Shown: positions 27,788 through 36,459, counted from the first letter of the stretch. The stretch: DNA of 64,000 nucleotides from Desulfofustis sp. PB-SRB1 (GCA_016722945.1 JAEQMT010000038.1:682001-746000); one strand, 5' to 3'. The notes: generated by a model from the sequence alone, not told the origin. Numbers and translations: made by a program.

Positions 27788-28024
27788 TCACGGCTAATCG
27801 CGGTGCTGACCGGCGCCTTACGCCGATCAAGCAGACGCAGTCTGGTTGATTTGTGTGCGTTGTCCGGTCAAGTTCCTGGTCCTAGCGCAAGGCGCCAGGG
27901 CCAGTAGATTGACGAGGTCAGCACCGCGATTCTCTGCGACGCAGCCGCCGAGTACGCTGCAAATAACCGGTGCAAGTGAAGCGCAGCGGAATTTGCATAC
28001 GAATTAATTTGCCTGGTTAGCCGC
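27788..28024 (-). repeat. Long imperfect palindrome, possible degenerate attC
   Basis: A 15-bp inverted pair (ATCGCGGTGCTGACC, about 27787-27801 and 27921-27935) encloses about 120 bp. Next to it on the minus strand is GGCTAACCAGGC followed by GCAAAT..CCG / CGG..ATTTGC arms. The TAACCAGGC start equals that of the attC-like site at 23852-23983, and GATTAGCC ends the palindrome. It fits a damaged attC between the PemK and pair-3 cassettes but is longer than usual. Confidence 0.4.
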
Positions 28025-28032
28025 CAACTATT

Positions 28033-28269
28033 TTATTCAATCCATCCATTGATAATAGTGACAAGCTCCTCTGCTGAAGAAGATGCAATCTTTTTCCCGA
28101 TTCTTTTTGTTGAGAGTGTCCGGGTCTGACTGATTTTGACCCAGGATTTTTTAGGAAGTTTCGTTTCTGAAAGTTCAAGTGTAAGCGGGAATCCAGATCG
28201 TTGAGGCTGGCTTGTGATTGCAACTGCGATAACGGTGTCCAACCGGTCATTGAAGATATTATGGCTCAA
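28033..28269 (-). pseudogene. PemK/MazF-family toxin, N-terminus lost to a group II intron
   Basis: The surviving part reads LSHNIFNDRLDTVIAVAITS, then FPLTLELSETKLPKKSWVKI and TRTLSTKRIGKKI, the C-terminal three quarters of PemK-type RNases. The residues before LSHN come from intron domains V and VI, so the true N-terminus (with the first strand and catalytic Arg loop) is absent. No MazE/PemI antitoxin gene is visible. It is presumably inactive. Confidence 0.75.
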
Positions 28270-30359
28270 TCGAGTAGGGTGAGGCGAGGCGATCAACCTC
28301 TCCTCATCCCTCTCACAGAACCGTACGTACGGGCCTCGTATACGGCTCCTGTCTATTCTTATTCTCATCCGGAACGAGGATTCCGGTAGTTACAGCCGAC
28401 AGATCAAACAACCATAATTCCTTGTGGAGATGGTTGTTCGGTAGTGCATAATGAGCAAGAGGACTAGCGGCATTAGCCCAGGAATTCATTTTGATGGCCT
28501 TGAATTCTGCTGGGTAACCAAGCTGTCTCAGCCTGCGGTGAAGCCGAGTTGGCTTTTTCCACAACTTCATCTGGATTGCACGGATACGTCGACGTACCCA
28601 CCTTGCCAGATCAGCCAATACTCCTTTGCAGTTTGCAATTCTATAGTACATCGCAAAACCTGCAAGCACAGGATTAAGCTCATCAATTACATCAATGAGA
28701 TTTGGGCTGCTCCGCCGTGTCAATGTCCGGACCTTCGCTTTGAAACCGTTTAGTTTCACCTGCTGAATCTGAGTGTAGCCGGAGTAAATCGACACCCCGA
28801 GAAACTTCACTCCTTGCCAGCTACGGCATACATGGGTTTTCTCGCGATTGACCGTGAGCAGGAGCTCCTCTTCGAGATAACGGCCTGCTTGCTTGAGTGC
28901 GTTGTATGCCGCACTCTTTGAGCTGCATAGGATGAGGATATCATCCGCATAACGAACTATCCTGTGACCACGCTCTTTCATAAACTGATCGAACGCATCC
29001 AGGTAGATATTGGCAAGTAACGGGCTGATAACACCTCCCTGTGGACTGCCAACTTCGCTTGCTTGCCACCCATCATCCGTCAGAACTCCACTCTTGAGGA
29101 AGTTCCGCACCAACTCCAGTATACTGCCGTCTTTGATACGTTTTGTCAGAGAAGACAGTATCAGGTTGTGGTCAAGGGTGTCGAAACACTTCGACAAATC
29201 CATATCCACGACCCATTTCCGACCATACTGACGAATAAACATCGTCGCCTTGGTTATCGCCTGATGACAACTACGTCCTGGTCGATAGCCATAACTTGAT
29301 GGGTGAAAACCCGGATCAAATATCGGTTGCAGAATATCCAGCAAAGCCTGCTGTACTACACGGTCGCGGACTGCAGGAATGCCAAGCAGACGCACACCAC
29401 CATTCGCTTTGGGTATCTCTACCCGCCGAACTGCCAGTGGGTGGTAGCTCTTGTCCTGCAGTTCTGCCAGGAGACTGTTCAGATTGCTATCCAGGGATTC
29501 AGCAAAGTCTTTGACGGACTGACCGTCTATACCGGCAGATCCTTTCGCCGACTTCACCTTCCAGAATGCCTGACCCAAGGCTCTGCGGTTCAGCATTCTC
29601 CCGTATAGACTGTACCAAATCCTTGTCATTCCCCTGTCCCGCGGTCTCAACGGCCTGTTTCAGTTCAACGATGCAGGATGCTTCACGAGGGACGGCCGCC
29701 TTCTAGCACTCAGGCAATGTACGACTGTTTGTCTCGCTACTCCTGCGAGCAGCCAACATCGGCAGACGGCCTGTCATGGCCTACCGCTGATAATGAGCCT
29801 CACCACGTCGGGCGATTCGTCCTCCACCGTTCAACCTTCACAGGTGGTTGAAACTCTTTGAATAAACTTCACCCCTTCGCAACAGACATGGCTTTTGGCT
29901 CATGACTGTCTCTGACAACATCGCGCCAGATCGTTCCGGTTTTCCCCTCCACACTGTTACCAGCTTTCACAGGCCGGAACTTCAACACTACTGCGGGATC
30001 ATCTGCCACCTTACACCTCATCGACAAGCCTTGAGTCTCCTCTTGTACTCGCCTGACCCTCCTGTAATTCAAGCAGGGAACGATGCAAGGCTTCCCCGGT
30101 TAAGGCGAACTCCCTGTGAGCAATCGCATCCTCAATCACGTTACGGAATTGACCAGGTATCGGGCTTTGCGCTATTTCGCACGCTTACCCTTCCGTAACG
30201 CCGAATCAGGTTCGCTTACGCTATGTACCGCTCACTTCTTATCGCTTCCTTCAGACCCTGCCGTTACCAGCAACGCCCTTGCGATTCAGATTGTCTTCCC
30301 CCTGGTCGGGGTGACGCCTGCAGAACGCAGGCTGGGTTTGCCCGCCATGCCGGGCAAAC
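28269..30359 (-). mobile_element. Group II intron 1 with encoded reverse transcriptase
   Basis: Domain V is recognisable at 28318-28348 (minus strand GAGCCGTATACGAG... ending CGTACGGTTC), followed by a domain VI helix at about 28279-28309. The 5' end is placed at GTTTGCCCGGCATGG (30359) directly after the T-run of a terminator. This is inferred from structure, as GTTTG differs from the usual GTGYG. The region 29651-30359 is the untranslated domain I-IV RNA. Confidence 0.7.
28313..29650 (-). CDS. Group II intron reverse transcriptase/maturase
   Basis: 445 residues. The RT blocks are IPKANGGVRLLGIPAVRDRV, the VDMDLSKCFDTLDH catalytic Asp, GSPQGGVISPLLANIYLD and RYADDILIL. The maturase domain follows (about 340-420, GFAMYYRIANCKGV). 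There is no C-terminal HNH endonuclease. The last codons run into domain V (EPYTRPVRTVL), a common arrangement. It assists splicing and retrohoming of the intron. Intact. Confidence 0.9.
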   Translation of the reverse strand: MRPRDRGMTRIWYSLYGRMLNRRALGQAFWKVKSAKGSAGIDGQSVKDFAESLDSNLNSLLAELQDKSYHPLAVRRVEIPKANGGVRLLGIPAVRDRVVQQALLDILQPIFDPGFHPSSYGYRPGRSCHQAITKATMFIRQYGRKWVVDMDLSKCFDTLDHNLILSSLTKRIKDGSILELVRNFLKSGVLTDDGWQASEVGSPQGGVISPLLANIYLDAFDQFMKERGHRIVRYADDILILCSSKSAAYNALKQAGRYLEEELLLTVNREKTHVCRSWQGVKFLGVSIYSGYTQIQQVKLNGFKAKVRTLTRRSSPNLIDVIDELNPVLAGFAMYYRIANCKGVLADLARWVRRRIRAIQMKLWKKPTRLHRRLRQLGYPAEFKAIKMNSWANAASPLAHYALPNNHLHKELWLFDLSAVTTGILVPDENKNRQEPYTRPVRTVL

Positions 30360-30390
30360 AAAAAAGAACAGGGCGGAAACCGCCCTGTTC
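30360..30390 (-). terminator. Rho-independent terminator just upstream of group II intron 1
   Basis: Minus strand: a perfect 11-bp stem (GAACAGGGCGG with CCGCCCTGTTC, 30366-30376 and 30380-30390), a 3-nt loop and six T (30365-30360). It probably ended the transcript of the 32092-32661 gene before the IS4-like insertion separated them. Confidence 0.85.
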
Positions 30391-30430
30391 GCCTCCTATG
30401 CCAGGAATCAAATCAGCCCAACGAATAAAG

Positions 30431-32076
30431 TTACTAAAGTTTCCCACTTTTGAAGCGAGGACGACACAATCCTGACAATATCAGAGCAGTAATATGGTTT
30501 GGAAGATCCCAGGAAGGACATATTTATGTTTTAATATCAATAACTTATGAGGAGAAATTTTGAGACCGCTAACTACTTGATATTACTCGATAAAAATTAA
30601 CAAAATTTTCACCTGAATGTCAGAATAATAAACGATAACAGCAAGTTAGTAGTGAATGCGAGGCCCACTCATGGTATACTATGTTTTATCACCAACAAGA
30701 AACCGGAGGGACCCCGCATGTCTATACTACACCGCCTGCTCACCGAACTCAAAGACCAATTTATTCAATCAGAAAAAGGCAAAGAACGCGGCGCCTGGTT
30801 TGTCTATACCCTGCTCGCCATTATCCTGCCCGGCACCTCGGCAAAAACCTCACATCTGTTTCGGGTACTCCACGTGATCTTTGGTCTCACAACAATTGGC
30901 AAGAAACCATTCTATAGCTTTATCGCCTCGCCGAAGATTCCCTGGGGCAGGCTGTGGCCCACGCTCTGGAACATGATCCCGGATCCGTGCACCGACGGCC
31001 GCCTGCTGGTTGCCCTGGACGATTATGTCAATCCCAAGACCGGTAAGAATATCTTTGGCTGCGCGAAGGTCTTCGACCATGCCGCCAAGAAAAACCAGTC
31101 ACGCTATCCATGGGCGCAACTGGTTGTTGCCATCGGTCTGATTACGGTGATCAAGGGACGATGGGCCTGTCTTCCCCTCAGCCAGCGTTACTATTTCAGC
31201 ACAAAACACATCACCACCAGTAAGCCAACGTTCAAGGGCGAGCGCATCGTGTTTCAAAACAAATACCAGCAGGCGGTAGAGATGCTCGATGAGGTGGGAA
31301 GACATTTTCCCGAGCACCCGATCCTGGTGGTGGCCGACTCTTGGTTTGGTAATCAGGGGCTCTTCAAACCGCTGCGCCAATCGCTTGATTCACGAGGCCA
31401 TCTGTTGTCTCGCCTGCGCGCCAACAATAATCTGTATGCCATGCCTGAACAGCCACAAGGCAGGCGGTTTGGCCGGCCAAAAAAGTATGGTGATTACCTC
31501 GGTACGACAACCTCGCTTGCCATTGCTCACCAAGAGCATGCCACGGAGATAGCAGTGAATCTTTACGGCACAACGCGCACGGTACTGTTCGCTACATCCA
31601 TTGTCATGCAGAAAACGCTCAAATGCCCTATTCGGGTGGTGTGGGTATATCGCCGTACACGGTGGGTTGCTCTGTTTACTACCAATCTCAGCTTGTCTGT
31701 TGCCCAGATCATTGAGTATTATGGCGCCAGGTGGAAGATCGAGGCAAGCTTCAAAGAGCTCAAACAGGATATCGGCAGTGCCGAGGCCCAGAATCGGAAA
31801 CCGGTGGCGGTTTACAATCATCTGAACTTATGCATGATGGCCGTCTCACTTGCGTGGGTGTATGCCATCCATCTAGACAAAACTCCCCACCGCCGACATG
31901 CGGTAAAAGGACGTGCCCATTATGCCTTTTCCGATGTCCGCAGAGTGATTGCGCAACAGGTAGTGGATAAGGATTTTCATATGGGTTGCTCACCTCCACC
32001 CAAACCACGGAAAAATATCGTTGCCGCTCTGTTTATGAGGCTTGCGGCTTGAGGACTTTTCGGGAAACTTCAGTAA
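30431..32076 (+). mobile_element. IS4-like insertion sequence
   Basis: Inverted ends TTACTAAAGTTTCCC (30431-30445) and, inward from the right, TTACTGAAGTTTCCC (to 32076), one mismatch in 15. About 1646 bp with one transposase gene. I see no clear target duplication. The 265 bp before the start codon are non-coding leader. Confidence 0.75.
30718..32052 (+). CDS. DDE transposase (IS4/IS701-like)
   Basis: 444 residues from ATG 30718, chosen for GGAGGG 8 bases upstream; the frame is open further back without such a site. Likely catalytic residues are D in LLVALDDYVNPKTG, D in ILVVADSWFGNQG and E in WKIEASFKELKQDIGSAEAQ. Family placement is by motif layout and is less certain than for the other elements. 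Intact. Confidence 0.82.
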   Translation: MSILHRLLTELKDQFIQSEKGKERGAWFVYTLLAIILPGTSAKTSHLFRVLHVIFGLTTIGKKPFYSFIASPKIPWGRLWPTLWNMIPDPCTDGRLLVALDDYVNPKTGKNIFGCAKVFDHAAKKNQSRYPWAQLVVAIGLITVIKGRWACLPLSQRYYFSTKHITTSKPTFKGERIVFQNKYQQAVEMLDEVGRHFPEHPILVVADSWFGNQGLFKPLRQSLDSRGHLLSRLRANNNLYAMPEQPQGRRFGRPKKYGDYLGTTTSLAIAHQEHATEIAVNLYGTTRTVLFATSIVMQKTLKCPIRVVWVYRRTRWVALFTTNLSLSVAQIIEYYGARWKIEASFKELKQDIGSAEAQNRKPVAVYNHLNLCMMAVSLAWVYAIHLDKTPHRRHAVKGRAHYAFSDVRRVIAQQVVDKDFHMGCSPPPKPRKNIVAALFMRLAA

Positions 32077-32091
32077 AGTTAGACATTTGTC

Positions 32092-32661
32092 TCACTTTTT
32101 CTTGATGCATTGACAGCCATGAGTTGCGCAACTCTCCAGATATTGCTGGTGCGCCTGATATGCATCCGTGACTCCTTCGGAGTAAATGATTTTTTCTTTC
32201 TCTACGTCAAATATGAAGTCCGTCGCCTCGATACGTCCCCACCACCCCCGGAAAAATATAAGCTTCTCGTTAATCCAGCGGATGTCAGAGAACCCAAAAA
32301 GCTCAGAGACATTTATTTCCGTTACCTGATCCTTTTCTGCGTAGATCGTAATTTGTCCGGTCGGGCGGCCACTTCGTACCACAAACAGGTAGCCTTTGTT
32401 TGGAGAAATTTCGCCTTCATTTAGTTTTTCTCCTTTGCGTGCTGTGATCTTTACGTTCTTCTTCCGGTGAGTTTTATCTGGAAACAGGGAATGAACATTT
32501 CGTGATTCCGACCAACAGTCGGGCGGTAAACCGGGCCAGCCATCGGAGGCAAACGCGCCAAAAGGCTGGAAAAGAAGAAGCAGCAGCAGCAGCAGCAACA
32601 ATAGAACCAGAAGCACATATTCGATCTTTGCCTGCTTTGTAACCAGTGTTGCCTTCTTCAT
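32092..32661 (-). CDS. Secreted or membrane-anchored protein of unknown function
   Basis: 189 residues. After KKATLVTKQAKIEYV comes a run of eleven Leu in a very hydrophobic segment (about 17-32), partly coded by a CTG/CAG triplet repeat near 32578-32597, then FGAFASDGWPG, a likely signal peptidase site. The mature part is soluble with two Cys near the end (CATHGCQCIKKK). I do not recognise the family. The start ATG lies a few bases downstream of the 3' end of group II intron 2, and its terminator is now at 30360-30390 beyond an IS. Confidence 0.65.
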   Translation of the reverse strand: MKKATLVTKQAKIEYVLLVLLLLLLLLLLLFQPFGAFASDGWPGLPPDCWSESRNVHSLFPDKTHRKKNVKITARKGEKLNEGEISPNKGYLFVVRSGRPTGQITIYAEKDQVTEINVSELFGFSDIRWINEKLIFFRGWWGRIEATDFIFDVEKEKIIYSEGVTDAYQAHQQYLESCATHGCQCIKKK

Positions 32662-32667
32662 TCATAA

Positions 32668-34581
32668 GGTCGCGGTAGGAATGCCGGTTACCCGGCACCC
32701 CCCGCACAGATCCCAGCGTGCGCTGCTAACGCACTGGGCTCCTCTCTCGTGTTTTGGCGTCAAAACGATGCAAAGGTTGTGGGTGCATTATTCGCACGGG
32801 AGGAAAGAATCTTTCACAGATTTTGTTGAATCTCGTCCAGTTCATCCTCCGGCGCTGACTTCGACGGCAGAGTGCGCGATACCATAACCATCTCACGTGA
32901 TATACAAATGAGCTGACGCTGCCAATATTATCGGGAACTGCATAGTATGCCATGTGTCCCCTAATAATCTGGCCCAACCATCGACCAGTTTCTGGCAATG
33001 GACGGTGCAGGCGACGACGCAACTCAGTCTTTACCTCCTGCAACTGAACCCTCATACGCCTGGCAACAGTCTTTCGCACAACTTTAAACCAGCCATTTTT
33101 TATGGCACGACTGCAGTAGTGAGTGAAACCAAGAAAATCGAAGGTTTCTGGTTTGCCCTTGCCGTTTTTGGCACGGCGTTCTTGGGCATACCGTCCAAAC
33201 TGGAGTAATCGCGTCTTAGCAGGGTGAAGTGAAAGGCTAAAACCCGCCAGCCGGCTCTCTAACAACTTGAGTAAGCTGTCGGCATCACGCTTATATTGGA
33301 ACCCCAGTATGGTGTCATCTGCGTACCGGATAACTATTATATCGCCGGTCGCATTGTGCTTTCGCCACTGGTTAATCCATAAATCATAAACATAATGCAG
33401 ATAGATATTTGCAAGAATGGGTGAAATAACCGCCCCTTGCGGAGCCCCAATTTCTTGTTCTACCCGTTTGCCATCTTCTGCTACCCCAACTTTCAGCCAT
33501 TTTCGGATCAGCCGCAACAATCGTTTATCACCTACCCGATGTTGCAGAAAGCGTAACGTCCAATCATGATCCATACTGTCGAAGAATTTGCGAATATCTG
33601 CATCCAGAATCCAATTCACTTGTTTGCGATAGAGCGCAGCTTGTAGGGCATCCAACGCGTCGTGTTGCCCACGCCCTGGCCGAAATCCATAGGAAAAACC
33701 CATGAAATCAGTTTCGTAAATGGCTTGCAAAACTTCCACCACTGCCTGCTGGACGATTTTATCCTCAATACAAAGGATACTCAAAGGCCTCTGGCTGCCA
33801 TCTGCTTTCGGGATATGTACCCGTCGCGCAGGCCTTGCCCGATAACTCCCCTGATGAATCTCTTTGTGTAACAGGATCAACCTCTCGTCAAGCTTCTCTC
33901 CATAGCTGGCCCAACTCAGTCCATCAATGCCCGGTGCTGCATTCCGCTTGAGTTTGTAGTAACACTCTTGGAGTAATTGAACATCGATATGATGCATGAG
34001 TGCAGTGAACTTGAGATTCTTGTTACTTTGCGCCGCACGGCGCACGGCCAACAATCTGATCGACGCAGCTACCCGGCTCTGAGTCCGGACTGCGGCAGGC
34101 TGCTGGACGTTCCACTTGAGCACAGCCCTTCCCTCCAGCCGCTCCGCAGAAGGAAAACCCTCCTTGTTCGCAGCCTTCTTCGGTACTATGGCTATGTCCG
34201 ACTTCTCGTAAACGTTCATATTCCTCGTTCAACTTGCGTTTTCAGGAATCGGTCCGGGTACGATACCTGGACGTTTGCGAGATCTCCCGGGTTCCGCACA
34301 AAGGACTTCGCCACATGCATGGGGTCTCCGACTGCGTAAGGCCTGGAATACGAACTCGCCCGATAACGCTCGCACCAGCATGGTCTTCTGTTTCGCTTAA
34401 CAACATCGACACCTCAAACTTAAATTTCGCAGCTCAATACCCAGCCTATAGCCACCCCTGTCAACACTTCACGTTAGTCCTCACGAACCACCGCGCATGA
34501 CTCGGGGCCAGATTGGTAGGCTACACCTTCATCTGTGTGGGACTTGCACCCACTATCCTTTGCCGGCTTATCCCGGCGTAC
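32668..34581 (-). mobile_element. Group II intron 2, bacterial class C
   Basis: About 1914 bp, the usual class C size. The 5' end is at GTACGCCGGGATAAGCCGG (34581); the GTGGGTGCAAGTCCC internal-loop segment is near 34540-34556. Domain V is at 32709-32741 (minus strand GAGCCCAGTGCG... CGCTGGGATC), domain VI follows, and the 3' end is CATTCCTACCGCGACC (32668). 34220-34581 is untranslated intron RNA. Class C is inferred from domain V and the RT type. Confidence 0.8.
32726..34219 (-). CDS. Class C group II intron reverse transcriptase/maturase
   Basis: 497 residues. RT blocks are AAPGIDGLSW, HIPKADGSQRPLSI, ILDADIRKFFDSMDH, GAPQGAVISPILANIYLHYV and VIRYADDTILGF. The maturase X domain is followed by a C-terminus ending RFDAKTRERSPVR, characteristic of class C enzymes. 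No endonuclease domain, as usual for this class. Intact. Confidence 0.9.
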   Translation of the reverse strand: MNVYEKSDIAIVPKKAANKEGFPSAERLEGRAVLKWNVQQPAAVRTQSRVAASIRLLAVRRAAQSNKNLKFTALMHHIDVQLLQECYYKLKRNAAPGIDGLSWASYGEKLDERLILLHKEIHQGSYRARPARRVHIPKADGSQRPLSILCIEDKIVQQAVVEVLQAIYETDFMGFSYGFRPGRGQHDALDALQAALYRKQVNWILDADIRKFFDSMDHDWTLRFLQHRVGDKRLLRLIRKWLKVGVAEDGKRVEQEIGAPQGAVISPILANIYLHYVYDLWINQWRKHNATGDIIVIRYADDTILGFQYKRDADSLLKLLESRLAGFSLSLHPAKTRLLQFGRYAQERRAKNGKGKPETFDFLGFTHYCSRAIKNGWFKVVRKTVARRMRVQLQEVKTELRRRLHRPLPETGRWLGQIIRGHMAYYAVPDNIGSVSSFVYHVRWLWYRALCRRSQRRRMNWTRFNKICERFFPPVRIMHPQPLHRFDAKTRERSPVR

Positions 34582-34687
34582 TAAGCGTCCAATAAACCCC
34601 ATCTTTTCAAAGTAAACCGGCCATGTTCCATTAGCACCAAAAACATATTGGAGGCGTACATGGAACCAACGCGGAAACCTAAAGTGA

Positions 34688-34736
34688 TCAACGACAATTA
34701 TTCTTCCCACTCAACGACAATTATATTTCCCGACAT
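34688..34736 (+). repeat. Orphan IS21-type terminal repeats (second site)
   Basis: CGACAATTATTCTTCCCA and CGACAATTATATTTCCCGA separated by CTCAA, the same two-repeat design as 16202-16247 and the inverse of the end at 37990-38037. The matching istA/istB (element 3) starts about 0.9 kb away beyond an IS3 remnant, so this may be that element's displaced other end. Confidence 0.65.
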
Positions 34737-34804
34737 TCCTCACCATTACTATCTCTTTATACCATGTTGGATAATCCATCGTGTTACGATGTCATTCTTT
34801 TCCA

Positions 34805-34851
34805 TCCGCCCGGTCGGAGGGAGCCCGTAGGGCGACCGGAGACCGGGCGGA
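34805..34851. repeat. 11-bp perfect hairpin with conserved purine-rich loop
   Basis: TCCGCCCGGTC (34805-34815) pairs with 34841-34851. The loop GGAGGGAG-CCCGTAGGG-CGACCGGA differs from the 19199 hairpin loop mainly by one extra base pair in the inner GCCC-GTA-GGGC hairpin and one transition, while the outer stems are unrelated. Confidence 0.85.
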
Positions 34852-34861
34852 CACCGTGAGG

Positions 34862-35471
34862 TGGCCCCACCATAGTCAAGGACAATTTTCCCTGAATTTA
34901 AGGGTTCCTCGTCTTTATTCGCAGCTGATTAGCGCTGCCCCAGTTCCTCTTTCCGGTACCATTTCGGTGGAGCGAAGCGGAGCCGAAATGGTACCGGAGT
35001 ACCCGTGTTGAAATGGTTATTTATTTCCGCACCCCCGCCAGTGCCCGCTCGATAGACTGATGCGGGCGTAAGATAGCCCAACGCCTGATGGGCACGCTCG
35101 TCGGCCAAGACCCGACGCGAGTACCAGTCCATGATCGCCACCAGATAGGCAAACCCGTAGGCTAACCGGATAGAGGTGATATCGGCGCTTCACACCTGGT
35201 CTAGTCGAGTAATGGCCCCACGCAGCAGGTATGGAGAGACCCGATGGGTGGGATACGGTGTACTGTTCTCCTGCTGCCGTAAAAGGGGCGGTGGGTGTAC
35301 CCCATATGCCTGGGCAACTTCGTTCGTCGTCTGCACCTTGCGGCTCGCCTCGAGGCCAACCTTCGCCTTGAATGGTGCGGTGTACGTCCTGCGCCTTGTT
35401 TCTGTCATTTTTCAGTATCCCCGTTATGGTGAGAAAAACACCTTACATTGCTGTCCCCTGTTTGGGGTCCA
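34862..35471 (-). pseudogene. IS3-family element with internal deletions and a nonsense codon
   Basis: Both ends are present (TGGACCCCAA at 35471; TGGCCCCA-like at 34862). Inside, orfA begins MTETRRRTYTAPFKAKVGLE, then joins directly to orfB sequence (TPYPTHRVSPYLLRGAIT), hits a stop where W is expected (LDQV-stop-SADIT), and a second deletion removes the catalytic region between YSRRVLA and HQALGYLTPASV. The 34952-34998 hairpin is retained. Same IS as 13081-13870; inactive. Confidence 0.82.
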
Positions 35472-35631
35472 CTATCCCGAGCCGCCGCCGGGCATAATCC
35501 GGTATGTGCACACGTAGACGCTGCTCTCACACCTGCCACCGAACTGAGCGCACCACTGGTTATGACTCCCCTCACACACCACACGGCATCATTACTCACG
35601 AGTGGCGCCGCGATGTATGGGCATGCCTTGC

Positions 35632-36459
35632 TCATGGTGTCTTGTGATCCGGCGCCTTTTCTTCACCGGCGCCCGGTTCCGGGGGTGTATCGCTCTGATC
35701 AGAAGTTTTTCCCCGCGCCGCGGTTAATCGATAACTCTCAACATTGAGCTCAAGGATAATGCTATGGTGCACCAGCCGGTCGATGGCCGCGGCCGTCGTC
35801 ATCGGATCTTTAAAAATCTTTTCCCACTGCGAGAACGGCAGATTGCTGGTAAGCATCACCGAGGCCCGCTCGTACCGATCGGCAAGCAGGGTAAACAATA
35901 CTTCCATCTCGTCTCTGCTGTGCTGGATATAGCCGATATCATCAATCACTATGGCATCGTAACAGCCAAGCTTGTTGATCAGCTTATGCAACTCCAGATC
36001 CCGCTTGGCCACCAGCAGCCGCTGCACCAGCAGACTGCAGGGGATAAAGAGAATCCGTCTGCCCTGTTCAATGAGCTCCCGGGCAATGGCACACAGCAGG
36101 TGGGTCTTGCCGCTGCCGGGATTGCCGAAGGCAAGCACATTCTCATGACGCGCTAAAAATGATCCTTCCAGAAGCACCGGCACCACCGCGTTGACTTTGG
36201 CCGGCAGGCGTGAGCGGTCAAACGAGGTGAGATTCTTTTCCGCCGGCAGTTTCGACTCCCGCAGATATCTGGCGATACGGTTGTGCCGACGGTGCTCACA
36301 TTCGCGGTGTATCAATTCGTTGAGATAGCTCTCATAACTCAATGATTCCCGGCGGGCAAGCGCGGCTTCATCCCGGTAGCACGACTTGACCATGCTCAGG
36401 TGCAATTGTTTGAGCGAGCGATCGAGCTGTTTGTCTACCGCCTCAGTACCTGGTTTCAT
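35632..36459 (-). CDS. istB: IS21-type ATP-binding helper protein IstB (copy 3)
   Basis: 275 residues, a little longer than the other two IstB proteins because of an acidic/proline C-terminal tail. Walker A is FGNPGSGKTHLLCA (about 112) and Walker B AIVIDDIGYIQ (about 177). AAA+ partner of IstA. Overlaps the istA stop. Intact. Confidence 0.9.
   Translation of the reverse strand: MKPGTEAVDKQLDRSLKQLHLSMVKSCYRDEAALARRESLSYESYLNELIHRECEHRRHNRIARYLRESKLPAEKNLTSFDRSRLPAKVNAVVPVLLEGSFLARHENVLAFGNPGSGKTHLLCAIARELIEQGRRILFIPCSLLVQRLLVAKRDLELHKLINKLGCYDAIVIDDIGYIQHSRDEMEVLFTLLADRYERASVMLTSNLPFSQWEKIFKDPMTTAAAIDRLVHHSIILELNVESYRLTAARGKTSDQSDTPPEPGAGEEKAPDHKTP

Larger units (their letters stand above)
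34582..34861. other. Gene-free mosaic between group II intron 2 and the IS3 remnant
   Basis: It holds the 5' flank of the class C intron, an orphan IS21-type end (34688-34736) and the conserved-loop hairpin (34805-34851). No coding sequence is supported. Confidence 0.6.

Noticed and set aside
28033-28368. A 111-residue complete PemK-like protein
   Set aside because: Its first 30 or so residues are translated intron domain V and VI RNA, not a native N-terminus.
34540-34556. tRNA T-loop-like sequence (GTGGGTGCAAGTCCC)
   Set aside because: It is the known internal segment of a class C group II intron; no cloverleaf surrounds it. I found no tRNA or rRNA gene in the window.
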